From: Martelella radicis
GTDB lineage: Bacteria > Pseudomonadota > Alphaproteobacteria > Rhizobiales > Rhizobiaceae
DNA: 64,000 nucleotides
Assembly (NCBI RefSeq): GCF_014196625.1
Contig: NZ_JACIDZ010000001.1
Span: 186,001-250,000 of the forward strand
Direction of reading: 5' to 3'
A model generated the notes under the pieces. It did no database searches, was not told the DNA's origin, and saw only the letters and a list, made by a program, of their open reading frames with translations. Positions within the stretch are counted from its first letter, which is position 1. Each line of letters starts with the position of its first letter. This document shows positions 28,089 through 37,424 of the stretch, in pieces. The position numbers and the translations under genes are program-made.

Positions 28089-28454
28089 ATGTCGAAAATG
28101 AAGATGCTGCTGTGCGCGGCGCCCCTGATGCTTCTCGCTGCATGTACCGAATCGCTGGATTATGATGCAGAGGACGACGCCTATATCAGCGGCGCGAATA
28201 CACCTTCGTCCAACGCGAGCGCGAAATCCTCGATCCTGCAATGTCCGTCATCGTGCACGACCACCAAGGGCGGCAAGGTCAACGTTCAGGTCGCCTCGAC
28301 CTGCGATGCCGCGCGCAGCTATTACAATGAGTACAAGCTTGCCGTTAACAAGTATGGCTCCGCCGGAGCGGAACCCTACTGGGACGCCTATGAGCAGACG
28401 GCCGATCTGGCAAACGAGATGTACTCCGCATACGGCTGCCAGCCGGACTACTAA
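28089..28454 (+). CDS. Small Cys-rich lipoprotein of unknown function
   Basis: The 121-residue protein has a lipoprotein signal (hydrophobic LLCAAPLMLLAAC, lipidated Cys at about residue 19). The mature part is Ser/Asp-rich first, then has four Cys (QCPSSC, STCDAA, YGCQ) that could form two disulfides in the periplasm. It ends in a Tyr-rich tail. I do not recognise the family. It lies 65 bp upstream of the ABC export genes with a hairpin between them, so it may be an accessory part of that exporter or merely a neighbour. Confidence 0.7.
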   Translation: MSKMKMLLCAAPLMLLAACTESLDYDAEDDAYISGANTPSSNASAKSSILQCPSSCTTTKGGKVNVQVASTCDAARSYYNEYKLAVNKYGSAGAEPYWDAYEQTADLANEMYSAYGCQPDY

Positions 28455-28468
28455 AGCATTCAAAGTGC

Positions 28469-28502
28469 GGGACCGTGCGGCGTATGCCGCGGCACGGTTC
28501 CC
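28469..28502 (+). terminator. Strong hairpin between the lipoprotein and ABC genes
   Basis: GGGACCGTGC and GCACGGTTCCC pair with one bulged base around an inner GGC/GCC stem. There is no T-run. It could partly terminate the lipoprotein transcript or protect its 3' end, giving uneven expression across the cluster. Confidence 0.5.
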
Positions 28503-28519
28503 TCAGGGCAGAACTGCCG

Positions 28520-29203
28520 ATGTCTGAAATGCTTCTAGATGTGCGGGGTGTCGGAAAAAGCGTCACTTCGTCATCGCAGACGATCGAAATCCTGAAGGCC
28601 GTCGACCTCGCGCTTCGACCCGGGGAGCGGCTGTGCATTATCGGGGCATCTGGGTCGGGCAAGTCTTCCCTGCTTGAAATTCTGGGAACGCTTTCGATCC
28701 CCGACAAGGGACGGGTGCTGATATCGGGTCGGGACGTGATTGCGATCGGTGATGCGGAGAAGACGCGTCTTCGTCGCCAGTCCATCGGATTCGTGTTCCA
28801 GGGCTTCAACCTGATCGATCATGTGAGTGCGGCGGACAATGTGGCCTTGCCCTTGCGTTATCAGGGCATCGGCCGGAAAGCGGCGCTAAGGCGCGCGCTG
28901 GCGGAGCTGGACAGGGTCGGGCTGTCCGCGCGCGCCGGCCTGCGCTGCAGCCGCCTCTCGGGCGGGGAAAAACAACGGGTCGCGCTGGCCCGCGCGCTTG
29001 TCACCCGGCCAAGACTGATTCTTTCGGATGAGCCGACGGGCAATCTCGATGAAGAGACCGGACGTCACATTCTTCGGCTTCTGATGGACAGCGTCAGCGA
29101 AGATTGCGGGCTGGTCATGGTCACCCACAATCTGGAATATGCCCGCCGTTTCGACCGTGTCGTGAAACTTTCGGGCGGATGTTGTCACGATGTCAGTCCT
29201 TGA
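28520..29203 (+). CDS. ABC transporter ATP-binding protein (MacB/LolD type)
   Basis: The 227-residue ATPase has all the ABC motifs: Walker [11 protein letters not shown]-loop [10 protein letters not shown], signature [14 protein letters not shown], Walker [13 protein letters not shown] and H-loop VTHN. The sequence is closest in style to LolD/MacB/FtsE ATPases that drive type VII (mechanotransmission) ABC systems. I start at ATG 28520 (MSEMLLDV); an upstream in-frame ATG at 28475 falls inside the hairpin region. It overlaps the permease gene by 14 bp, so the two subunits should be made together. Confidence 0.9.
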   Translation: MSEMLLDVRGVGKSVTSSSQTIEILKAVDLALRPGERLCIIGASGSGKSSLLEILGTLSIPDKGRVLISGRDVIAIGDAEKTRLRRQSIGFVFQGFNLIDHVSAADNVALPLRYQGIGRKAALRRALAELDRVGLSARAGLRCSRLSGGEKQRVALARALVTRPRLILSDEPTGNLDEETGRHILRLLMDSVSEDCGLVMVTHNLEYARRFDRVVKLSGGCCHDVSP

Positions 29204-30380
29204 GCCGCTTCTCGCGCGATTGCGGGCCTTCGGGCTCACCCGTCTGTTCTTCGCCGTGGTGACGTTGTCGATGACACTTTCCGGCACCATCGCCAACTAT
29301 GCTTTGTCGGGCAATGCGCTCAGGCATTTCGACATGCTGCTGGAACTCAACGAAGCGGATACATTCGTGGTGAGCGGCGCAAATGCCGAGGTCGGCACAT
29401 TGACGGATGGCATGTTCGACCCGGCGGGTCTTGCGCGCTTCGCGCCCGCAGCGCTTGAAGGCCTCCTTCCGCCCGGTTTCGAGGTCGTTTCCTTCCGCAG
29501 TTTCCCGGTCGCCATCGGCAGCGGAGGCGCGACCCAGCGCGCCAACGCCTATGCGGTGGGGCGTGGTTTCATGCGGCTTGCCGGGCTCGACATCGGCGCG
29601 GCCGGCCGGCTTTCGCTCTCCGATCATATGGAGGATGGCTGTCTCGTCGGCCGGAGGCTCGCCGAGCGGATTCAGCTTGATGCAAACCTTCCGCTCTGGG
29701 TGGAGGGCCGGGTCTGCCATGTGGCTGCCGGTTTCGACGCGCCGGCGCGGCCGCCCTTCGCCAATCTTTCCGATTCGATCCTGATCGCAGAGCACGAGGA
29801 TTCTTTCGAGCAGGTGACTGCGGGCGCTTTCAGCCTTCTTGTTTCGGGGCCGCCGTCAAGCCTCGCCGAGGACCGGCTGGAGGGCCTGCTCTCCCTGATT
29901 TTCGACACTTCACGCCTGTCTTTCTGGTCGAGCCTGCCGATCGTCGAACAGGCCCGCGAACTGAAATTCATCGCGACGGCCATATCTGTCGGTCTCTCGG
30001 CGATCATTCTTCTTGTCGGCGCGGTCTCGATTGCGGCCCTGATGTCGTTTTCCGTGACCGAGCGCCGCCGCGAGATCGCGATCCGGCGCACGCTCGGCGC
30101 AACCCGCAGCCGGATCGTCATCGAGATCGTTCAGGAAACGCTGCTGATCGCTGTCCTCGCGCTTGTGATCGGCATTTTCGGTGGGTTGGCGCTTGCCGAC
30201 ATCTTGCAACAGCCGTTGAGCCGCTATTTCCTTGCCGGGCGCGCAACGGGGGCGGGGATCGATATCACCCGTATTTCGGAAGCGATCGCCGGTTTTCTGG
30301 CGGTCACGCTGGTCGCCGGCATCATACCCGCGCTGAATGCGGCGCGCACGGATCCGGCGACCGTGTTGCGGGAAAGCTGA
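29190..30380 (+). CDS. FtsX/MacB-like ABC permease
   Basis: The 396-residue protein has the topology of MacB-type permeases: one N-terminal helix (about 18-38), a periplasmic domain of about 220 residues, and three C-terminal helices (about 265-290, 315-340, 360-385). The segment RRREIAIRRTLGATRS between the second and third helices is the conserved coupling region of the FtsX/MacB family. The periplasmic part has two Cys (DGCLVG, RVCHVA) that may form a disulfide. It works with the ATPase just upstream and the adaptor just downstream. Confidence 0.88.
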   Translation: MSVLEPLLARLRAFGLTRLFFAVVTLSMTLSGTIANYALSGNALRHFDMLLELNEADTFVVSGANAEVGTLTDGMFDPAGLARFAPAALEGLLPPGFEVVSFRSFPVAIGSGGATQRANAYAVGRGFMRLAGLDIGAAGRLSLSDHMEDGCLVGRRLAERIQLDANLPLWVEGRVCHVAAGFDAPARPPFANLSDSILIAEHEDSFEQVTAGAFSLLVSGPPSSLAEDRLEGLLSLIFDTSRLSFWSSLPIVEQARELKFIATAISVGLSAIILLVGAVSIAALMSFSVTERRREIAIRRTLGATRSRIVIEIVQETLLIAVLALVIGIFGGLALADILQQPLSRYFLAGRATGAGIDITRISEAIAGFLAVTLVAGIIPALNAARTDPATVLRES

Positions 30381-30419
30381 GGGAAAAGACCATGCGCATC
30401 ATATCTGGGGAGAGCGGCC

Positions 30420-31643
30420 TTGCCTAAGTCTAGGGAAACGCTGGCAGTTCTGGTTCTGGCGGCGGCGGCCCTTGCGGCCGGGCTTTGGACCGCGCGCGCC
30501 AACGTCTGGCCGTTCGCCGGCGACAAGGCGCGTTCGACGACCGCCGACTTGCGACGCGTCGCGATCGGGACGCATGCGTTTGTCCGCCAGGTCGTGCGAC
30601 ACTGCCATGTCGATTATGGCGCTCCCCGATCGATCGAAGTGACCGCGGATGGGCGCGTTGAGGCGCTGGAGAAGCAGAATGCCGCAGTGAAGCGAGGCGA
30701 TCCGATCGCACGCTTCGATGCGACCAAGCTCGAAAGCGAAAAGAAGAACGTTCTCCTGGAGCTGTCAAACCTGAAGGAGCGGCTCGCGTTTCGCACCGGC
30801 CCTTACCGGGAGCAGACCGACGCGATCGCCGCGATCGAAAGACAGGATCTAACTGAAAAACGCGACCGGCTCAGCCAGGCCCTGACGGAAATCGTGGCAC
30901 TGGAGAAGAGGGGACAGATCGCTCCGAACCGGGTCGAGGAAGCAAGGCTCAAGCTCGGCGAGGCCAAGACCGCGCTTGGTCGTTTCGAGCACCAGCAGAC
31001 TTTGCGGAAGGCGCAGGACGCGCTGGATGTCAGCCAGTTGCGCTATACCGTCGACAAGACCAAGCAGCGCCTTGGCGATATCCGGGCGGAGCTGGAGCGC
31101 GCGATCATTCGCGCCCCGGCGGATGGACGGCTTGTCTGGACGGATCCCGGTTTTGCCTTGAAGGGCGAGGGGACGGTTCGATCCGGCATGACGATCGGCT
31201 CCATCGTTGATCCCGAGGTCTATGGCGCGCGGCTGCGTTTTATCGACAGCGACATGAGCGTGGTGGATGGCTCGGCGGTAAGTGTAAGCTTCGGTTCCGG
31301 CCGGCCGGAGGCCGCCGCGACAATCGTCGCTACGCAGCTTGTCGACGACCCGCTCGAACAGGCGCGCGGCCGCTTTGAATATGCCGTCGAAATCACATTT
31401 CCGGCGACAAGCCATGATGGTGTGCTGCATTCACAGGCCGTTTGCAGCTTCTCCAAGGCGCTTGGTGAACCGGCACCCGCCATTCCCGCAGCGGCGATCA
31501 TGTTCGACAACGGCAATCCCTATGCACGCAGCGTCGAAGGCGATCAATTCGGGCTGGTCGCTCTTGAACTTGGAGAGGTCTCCGGCAGCTATGTCCGCGT
31601 CCTCTCTGGCCTTCAGCCGGGTGATATCGTCCTTGAGCCGTAA
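30420..31643 (+). CDS. HlyD/MacA-like periplasmic adaptor
   Basis: The 407-residue protein has an N-terminal membrane anchor (LAVLVLAAAALAAGLW) and a biotinyl-lipoyl half-motif (VEALEKQNAAVKRGDPIARF). A long coiled-coil hairpin follows (about 85-220), then the second lipoyl half (AIIRAPADGRLVW) and beta-barrel domains, the standard plan of membrane fusion proteins. It should bridge the inner-membrane ABC pump and the outer-membrane factor encoded next. The start is TTG 30420 with GGGGAG seven nucleotides upstream; no in-frame ATG fits. Two Cys (RHCHVD and AVCSFS) are unusual for this family. Confidence 0.85.
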   Translation: MPKSRETLAVLVLAAAALAAGLWTARANVWPFAGDKARSTTADLRRVAIGTHAFVRQVVRHCHVDYGAPRSIEVTADGRVEALEKQNAAVKRGDPIARFDATKLESEKKNVLLELSNLKERLAFRTGPYREQTDAIAAIERQDLTEKRDRLSQALTEIVALEKRGQIAPNRVEEARLKLGEAKTALGRFEHQQTLRKAQDALDVSQLRYTVDKTKQRLGDIRAELERAIIRAPADGRLVWTDPGFALKGEGTVRSGMTIGSIVDPEVYGARLRFIDSDMSVVDGSAVSVSFGSGRPEAAATIVATQLVDDPLEQARGRFEYAVEITFPATSHDGVLHSQAVCSFSKALGEPAPAIPAAAIMFDNGNPYARSVEGDQFGLVALELGEVSGSYVRVLSGLQPGDIVLEP

Positions 31644-31662
31644 TTCCTGCCATAAACCCGAC

Positions 31663-33057
31663 TTGGGAGGCCGTATCCGTGCGCCTTCGACCGCGCCGCG
31701 CGCTGGCCGCGCCCCTTTCTCGCGGTTTAGAGCCTTCATTGTCAGCGTCATGTTTCTCGCCGCGCTTGCCGGATGTGCCTCGCCGGAGCTGAAGGCGACG
31801 CGCGATGACATCGACATGCTGGCAAAGAAGATCGACGGGCCGGTCCCCGCGCCAGCGGCAGGCGCGACGCTTAGCCCGGAGGCGCTGGTCGCGACAGCGA
31901 GCGAGCGCGGCCAGGATGTCATGAAGGCCGAGATAAAGAGGGCCGAAGCTGAACTCGCGCTCGACGAGACGAAATCGCGCCGGCTGCCGCGTATTTCGGC
32001 CGAGGCACGCGATTATGTCACCTTCCAACGCCAGGGCGGCGTCGCCAGTGATGCCAATGTCATCCTCGGCGTGAACTGGGATATCGCCTACGCGCTGCTC
32101 GGTCTCGACAAGCATAATGTCGAGATCGCCGAAAAGCTTATCCCTGTCCAGTATCAGATCGCCCGGCGCAACGCGCTCTCCGGGCTGCTCTCTTCCTACG
32201 CCTCGCTGAGCGACCTCGATTTTCAGCGCAGACGCACGCTTTTGGAGGCCGACAAGCTGTCCTGCCAGCAAACCGTGATGCGGGCGGAGAGCCAGCTCGG
32301 CAATGTATCGGAGGCCGAACTCAAGGCGCTTGGACAGAAAATCGTCGCCGTCCGCAGGGAGGTTGGCGCGATCACAGCGGCCATGAAGGCGCAGGAGGCA
32401 AAGGTCCTTTCGCTCGCCGGGCTTGGCGATGCCGGCTACAGAATTCGCCCGGCGGCCTCCGTCTTGCCGGCGCTCTCCGCCCTGCCTCAGGCCGCCGACA
32501 CCGACGGCGATGCCTGTTTCGAGCGTTCGGGCAACAAGATCCTCGAGAATCTTCTGGTGGAAGCGGCGGGCGCACAGCTCGATCTTGCAAGGAAATCGCG
32601 CTTCACCAAATTGACGGCGGCGTTGCCGACCTTCATGAGCCAGAATGGCGGCCTCAGCTTCCAGTTTCTGGTGGGTTACGTGCTCCCGCTGATCGACCAG
32701 GGCGACGCGATGCGCGTGACCCAGAGGGCGCGGTTGAACCTCTTGAATACCATCCTCGTTGCAAAGGAGAACCGCCAGGGTTTCCTGAACCGCTATAATG
32801 ACATGGCGCTGAACGCGGCGGGCCTCGCGCGCGAACAGGCTCAGGCGCAGCTTGCCGTCGAGACGGCGCGAACGGCGCTTGCCTCGGCGCCGGAGGCCGG
32901 TCGATGCGAGGCGGAGGTGGTGGTGCGTCAGGCGCGGCTTGCACGCGAGGAGGCCCTCTTCAAGCTTGATCTGGCGCGCGCCGGGCGCAGGCTCCTGTGC
33001 GCGCCGCTTGACGACGAGGCAGGCGCTGAGCCGGTGCTGGCCGAGGCAGAGCGCTAG
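31663..33057 (+). CDS. TolC-like outer membrane efflux lipoprotein
   Basis: The roughly 464-residue protein has a hydrophobic segment ending in the lipobox LAGC (after FIVSVMFLAALA). Long heptad-like helices follow, such as AEIKRAEAELALDETKSR and AREQAQAQLAVETARTAL, as expected of outer-membrane factors. It should form the exit duct of the ABC export system. The start is uncertain: ATG 31750 leaves too short a signal peptide, and the better GTG (31679, after GGGAGG) is out of frame and hits a stop. I use TTG 31663 in the correct frame. Four scattered Cys in the mature part are unusual for a TolC homologue. Confidence 0.7.
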   Translation: MGGRIRAPSTAPRAGRAPFSRFRAFIVSVMFLAALAGCASPELKATRDDIDMLAKKIDGPVPAPAAGATLSPEALVATASERGQDVMKAEIKRAEAELALDETKSRRLPRISAEARDYVTFQRQGGVASDANVILGVNWDIAYALLGLDKHNVEIAEKLIPVQYQIARRNALSGLLSSYASLSDLDFQRRRTLLEADKLSCQQTVMRAESQLGNVSEAELKALGQKIVAVRREVGAITAAMKAQEAKVLSLAGLGDAGYRIRPAASVLPALSALPQAADTDGDACFERSGNKILENLLVEAAGAQLDLARKSRFTKLTAALPTFMSQNGGLSFQFLVGYVLPLIDQGDAMRVTQRARLNLLNTILVAKENRQGFLNRYNDMALNAAGLAREQAQAQLAVETARTALASAPEAGRCEAEVVVRQARLAREEALFKLDLARAGRRLLCAPLDDEAGAEPVLAEAER

Positions 33058-33154
33058 AAAATATCGCAGTCAAGTGGCAAGATCTGACGTTCGAGAAATG
33101 CGTAAAACCAAGTAGAGGAAGTGAGGTCGCGTTTCCGTGCAAGGCGGAACAGTC

Positions 33155-34804
33155 TTAGTGCGGGCCGCTTCTGGCGGCCGTCACGCCTTCGACCGGTTTG
33201 TCGATCGTCTTCTCCGGCACGGCTGATGAGGTGGGCTCATCCCGCAACAGGAGGTCACCGGCTGCAAGCGCGCACAGGCGGGGAAAATGGCTTGCGGCGA
33301 CGTGATGCCCGGCATCCGGGACGAGCTGAAGTTCGGCGCGCGCGATTCCTTCGCAGAACCGGGCGATAGCCGCCGGCGGGCACATCGTGTCCTGGCCGCC
33401 GTGCAGAAAGGCGAGCGGTTGCTGCAGGTCTGCCGCCTCGTGCTCCCAGCCCCGTTCGTTGACGGCGAGATCGGCGACGACGCTGGCCGTCGCCCGCTCT
33501 CCGATCAGGCGAAGCCACTCAAGCGCCCAGCCGGTTTCGATATAGCGGTCGATTGTGGCGAGATCGGCCGGGCAGTCGCGATAGGCATGACGATAGGCCC
33601 GGGCTGCGAGCGCGGGCGAACGCGTCAGCATCGCATAGGATCGGACCAGCGCCGAGAGCACGAAAGGGCGCTGGCGGATGGCGTTGGAAAGGGCCGCCTG
33701 CATGCTGCGATCGGCAACCCCCATGGAGTGCGATGGCGGGTAGGGCGCGCCGGCAATGACCAGGCGAGAGGCAAGTTCGGGATGCCGGTGCGCGAAATGG
33801 ACCGCCCAGGACACTCCGGAATTGACGGCAACGCAGGTAACCGGCTCACCGATGAAATGCCGCACATATTCCGCGAGCGCGTCCGAATAGGTCTCGAGAA
33901 AGCCGAGGGGATGGGTATCCGCTGCGCCGGGTACGAAGAAGCGCGGCACGACGATCCAGCGCAGTCCGTGGCGGCGAAGAAGCGTTACCTTGTCCTCGTA
34001 GAAGGTGGACGGCGAGAGCAGCCCGTGGAAGAAAACCAGGGGTCTGCCCCTGCGGTCGCCGAACTCCCAGACCGGCAATTCCTTGCCGGATTCGAGTGCC
34101 ACGGCGTGCACCAGGACATCCCTGCCGTAGTGGCGGGCGAGAAGCTTGCGCTCCGGCCTGTCATCCAACGGGCGGCTGAGCGTCTCGATGAAATAGGCCA
34201 TCAGCCTGGTCGAGACGAGCCGCGTCAGCGCGGCCTGGCTGGTGACTTCGAATTTCTGGAAGATGACCTGCAACTGTTTCCGCTTGGTATCGTAGGACGT
34301 ATTCAGCCTCTCGGCCGCCTGTTTCAAGTCGTGTCCGGCGAGCAGGCTCGACAGAAGGGAGTATTCGCTGTTGGTCAGTCCTGTTTCCGGGTTGGCCGTC
34401 AGCGTGTCGAAGAAACGCGGGCCGATGTTCAGCGCCAGCCAGGCGGCGCGAGGCGGAGGATCGGACCAGTAGCGGCTGACGTCGAGCAGCAGAACGAGAT
34501 CGTTGTTGTGCTCGGAGATGAAGACGCCGTGTTCGTTTACTGCCGGCAGTTGCAGTTCTTGGGGCCGGAAGGCCTCGTCGCTGCCGTAGACGGCGTGCCC
34601 CTCGCTGTCGAGAAGGCAGCACGGCATGTCGAAGGCCGGCAGCCGTGTATGAAAAAACTGCTGGACCTCGATCTGGCTCCGGGCCTCGCGGATTTCGGGG
34701 TCGTCTTCTTCCCAGCCGCGCGGCAGCGCTGCTGAGCCCAATAGTTTCGGAATTTCGGCGAGCCGGGAAAGATGCCGCCTGAGAGCCGCGCGTGGTAAAT
34801 TCAT
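33155..34804 (-). CDS. LuxR-type HTH fused to an alpha/beta hydrolase
   Basis: The 549-residue protein has an N-terminal region of about 150 residues that looks like a small sensor domain. A LuxR/GerE-like helix-turn-helix follows (TNSEYSLLSSLLAGHDLKQA, then AERLNTSYDTKRKQLQVIF). The C-terminal part is an alpha/beta hydrolase fold (VFFHGLLSPSTFY; nucleophile elbow VNSGVSW; acid in LHGGQDTMCP; His in DAGHHVA). The usual GxSxG is altered, with the first Gly replaced by Val, so catalytic activity is uncertain and the domain may be a ligand sensor. I start at ATG 34804; the frame is open to 34840. It is monocistronic. Confidence 0.82.
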   Translation of the reverse strand: MNLPRAALRRHLSRLAEIPKLLGSAALPRGWEEDDPEIREARSQIEVQQFFHTRLPAFDMPCCLLDSEGHAVYGSDEAFRPQELQLPAVNEHGVFISEHNNDLVLLLDVSRYWSDPPPRAAWLALNIGPRFFDTLTANPETGLTNSEYSLLSSLLAGHDLKQAAERLNTSYDTKRKQLQVIFQKFEVTSQAALTRLVSTRLMAYFIETLSRPLDDRPERKLLARHYGRDVLVHAVALESGKELPVWEFGDRRGRPLVFFHGLLSPSTFYEDKVTLLRRHGLRWIVVPRFFVPGAADTHPLGFLETYSDALAEYVRHFIGEPVTCVAVNSGVSWAVHFAHRHPELASRLVIAGAPYPPSHSMGVADRSMQAALSNAIRQRPFVLSALVRSYAMLTRSPALAARAYRHAYRDCPADLATIDRYIETGWALEWLRLIGERATASVVADLAVNERGWEHEAADLQQPLAFLHGGQDTMCPPAAIARFCEGIARAELQLVPDAGHHVAASHFPRLCALAAGDLLLRDEPTSSAVPEKTIDKPVEGVTAARSGPH

Positions 34805-35003
34805 GGCGCAGACAGTTGAGCAAATCTTGAAAAAGATCAACGATAAAGGCGAGAACAGGGCGGTCTTTGCTTACCGACCGTTGCGTTGGCGGTACACCGA
34901 ACGCCGGCCCCTGATGGTCACCGCATTGCGCGCCGGCGGCCGCAGTCGATCTTCAGCGAGAACACGGTGAGCAAGGCGGCGGCCCCACGCGGCCATCCTT
35001 CTC

Positions 35004-35798
35004 TTATCGCGCATCCGCGAAGGCTTTCGACAATAGTTTGCACGCCGCGACGACGTCACTGCCTGCAGGTTTGAGAGGCTTGTATTCAAGCCCGATCCGT
35101 CCTCTGTAACCGGCACCGACCAGCCACCTCAGTCGTTCGGCAAGATCGACCGTGCCCGACCCCGGATCGTTGCGGCCGGGGTGATCAGCGACATGGACAT
35201 GCACCACCTTGTCGATATGTCCGGCGAGAACGGTTTCGATCGACTCGTCCATGACCGCGGAATGATAGAGGTCGTAGAGAAGGCCGATCTCATCGCGATT
35301 GACCGCATCGATGATCTCGAAGCCCTCGAGCGTGGAGTGCAGGAAATAACCGGGATGGTCGATCCTTGTGTTCAGCGGCTCGATGCCCAGCCTGACATTG
35401 CTTCCGATCAGGATGTTTGCGGCTTTGGAAAAGGTCTCGATCAGAGACGCCTTCTGGTCGGCTCTTTCGATCTGCGGAAGGTCATTGCCGGTCTGGGCGA
35501 TCAACACCGGCGCCTCAAGTCGGTTGGCGACCTCAACGGATCGCTTCAGGCCTTCCAGCCATTCATTCCGGTTGACCGGGTCCGTGACTGCGATCAACGG
35601 TTCGGCCACGAGGCCCGATACGGCGATCCCGCAGGCTTTGGCGATCCGGGCGATCGCCTCCACATCCTTGTTTGACCAGAGCCAGAATTCGAAGGCAGGG
35701 AAACCAGCGGCCGCCGCTCGCTCGATACGGTCGGTGAACGTGTCGTCGGGCTCGGCGAACAGCCATTCCAGGCAGGGCGAAAATTCGAGCTGCGGCAC
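35004..35798 (-). CDS. Hydroxypyruvate isomerase-like TIM-barrel protein
   Basis: The 264-residue protein matches the xylose-isomerase-like TIM barrel of the Hyi family. Likely metal ligands are the Glu in LGIEPLN, Asp/His in LYDLYHSAV, the HVHVADHPGRNDPG loop and the final Glu in GLEYKP. Hyi converts hydroxypyruvate to tartronate semialdehyde in glyoxylate and serine metabolism, but close relatives act on other ketoses. It lies 10 bp downstream of the TIGR03032 gene on the same strand, so they form an operon. No glyoxylate carboligase or reductase flanks it to confirm the pathway. Confidence 0.82.
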   Translation of the reverse strand: MPQLEFSPCLEWLFAEPDDTFTDRIERAAAAGFPAFEFWLWSNKDVEAIARIAKACGIAVSGLVAEPLIAVTDPVNRNEWLEGLKRSVEVANRLEAPVLIAQTGNDLPQIERADQKASLIETFSKAANILIGSNVRLGIEPLNTRIDHPGYFLHSTLEGFEIIDAVNRDEIGLLYDLYHSAVMDESIETVLAGHIDKVVHVHVADHPGRNDPGSGTVDLAERLRWLVGAGYRGRIGLEYKPLKPAGSDVVAACKLLSKAFADAR

Positions 35799-35807
35799 GG
35801 GATTCTC

Positions 35808-37004
35808 CTAGATTGCCGGATGCCAGCCGCGTTCTGACAGCGGACGGTCGGGGGCTTCGATGGTGATGAAACTTGCAAGATCGGGGCCGAAGGTGGGCAG
35901 CGCCATCGGGCAGGAAACTCCTGGCAGAACCCGCACGTCGAATAGCTCCTTGATGCCGCCTTCGATCCTCAGCCACTCGACGATGTCTCCGTTTGCGGTG
36001 TTCACGATCTGCAGGCCGCACCAGGCTTCGGCGCGGCGCTTTTCGAGCTCGTCCTGGAGATTGAGGCCGGAGAAGACCCCCTCGCGACGGGCAAGCGAAA
36101 GCCCGACAATGGCATGGCCGTCATGGAAGGAGAGGCCGCGCAGGAAGCCAGGGCAGAAAGCGACGCGTTCACGCGTCCTGTTTTCGAGATCGAGGCGGGT
36201 CAGATAGCCGTTGCCGGAATCAAGGAACCAGAGTGCGCCTTGATGAAGGCGCGGCGAGTGTGGCATCGACACGCCCTCGGTGACGATCTCGTCGGTTTCG
36301 ACATTGACGATGACGCCGCCGTCGCGGCGCTCGTTGCGCCAGCCGTCGACGATATCGGTGGTCGAGACCGACGTTACAAAGCGCGGCACGCCGTTTTCCA
36401 TGGCGAGCCCGTTGAGGTGACAGCGGTCCTCCGGCGCCAGCTTGGAGATGAAGGGCGGACGCCACACCGGCTTGAAGGAGTGGACCACGCTGTCTGTGGC
36501 GAGGCAGGAATATTTGGTGTTGACGAAGAGCAACCGTCCGGCGGCATCAATGCCGAGTTCGTGGACATCGAGATCGGCGACCGTCTGCCCGCGCCGCGGT
36601 ACATAGAGCTTGTCAAAGGCCCCATTGGCGCGCTCGTTCGGACCAAGCACGTTCTCGAACCGCCAGATCTGGGCAAGACCCGCAAGAAGAAGCCGCTGCT
36701 GATCGCCGATCAGGCCCATGGCGCGCACGAAATTGCGCTGGTGAAGCGACAGCGAGCCGTTGGGCAGAACGCCGACGAGAAACAACTGACCTGTCTGGTA
36801 GGAGGTGAAGGCGAGCGAGCAATTGTGGAGCGAAAGCCATTGCGCAAACCCGCGTGAACAGGTCACCTGCGATCGGATTTCTTCGGCCTGCGGTGCTGCT
36901 GCTCCAGGCGCATCGGCGGGGGCGAGCCCCTGGTCGGGCGCTGTCGCGTCGGTGGTCTTTGCGTCTGTGCCTTCCAGACGCGGTTCGTTTTCTCTGTCAT
37001 TCAT
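35808..37004 (-). CDS. TIGR03032 family protein (beta-propeller-like)
   Basis: The 398-residue protein has a low-complexity, Ala/Pro/Asp-rich start (about 1-40) followed by the TIGR03032 core. Recognisable segments are LAFTSYQTGQLFLVG, the GRLLFVNTKYSCLA block, HLNGLAMENGVPRFVTSVS and SPRLHQGALWFLDSGNGYL. The regular 40-50 residue strand pattern suggests a beta-propeller. The family is conserved without a firm function and often accompanies TPR or glycosyl-type genes. No signal peptide is seen. It is the first gene of a two-gene operon with the hydroxypyruvate isomerase-like gene. Confidence 0.8.
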   Translation of the reverse strand: MNDRENEPRLEGTDAKTTDATAPDQGLAPADAPGAAAPQAEEIRSQVTCSRGFAQWLSLHNCSLAFTSYQTGQLFLVGVLPNGSLSLHQRNFVRAMGLIGDQQRLLLAGLAQIWRFENVLGPNERANGAFDKLYVPRRGQTVADLDVHELGIDAAGRLLFVNTKYSCLATDSVVHSFKPVWRPPFISKLAPEDRCHLNGLAMENGVPRFVTSVSTTDIVDGWRNERRDGGVIVNVETDEIVTEGVSMPHSPRLHQGALWFLDSGNGYLTRLDLENRTRERVAFCPGFLRGLSFHDGHAIVGLSLARREGVFSGLNLQDELEKRRAEAWCGLQIVNTANGDIVEWLRIEGGIKELFDVRVLPGVSCPMALPTFGPDLASFITIEAPDRPLSERGWHPAI

Positions 37005-37424
37005 GGGGAATTCCCGGCGCCTGCTTTTCTTGTTGCCGGCGGCATGGCCTCGTGGCCTGCAGCACGGTGCCGGCTACTAGACATGAGGAGCCGCGCGGGA
37101 GCAAGCCGCAGCGACCCCGCATGAGAGCGTTTCAGTGCAGCAAGGCCCGGAATTCAGCCGCGAACATGACTGAAACCCCAAAAAAAGTCCGCGTCCTGTC
37201 AGTGACGCGCCCATTGCGGCATCCACGCATCGTGAGCAGCAAGAAGATCGTCGACTTGCGACCGGATCTGGTCGAGGTCAATCTCTGCGGCGGTGTGGGG
37301 TCCGTCATGCGACGTGATAGGGGTGCTCGCGACTTTCCTTCTTCAGCGCCGGCCCTTCATCAACGCTGCGACGGTCAGTTCCTGCACGTTGATATTGGTC
37401 CTCATCAGCGCGGCAAGCTGCGAG
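37005..37424. other. Intergenic region without a supported intact gene
   Basis: Several short frames cross this 420-bp stretch on both strands but none has convincing composition, Shine-Dalgarno or homology. The plus-strand frame that enters the AraC-like remnant is open from 37293, so the right part may be decayed 5' sequence of that gene. Confidence 0.4.
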
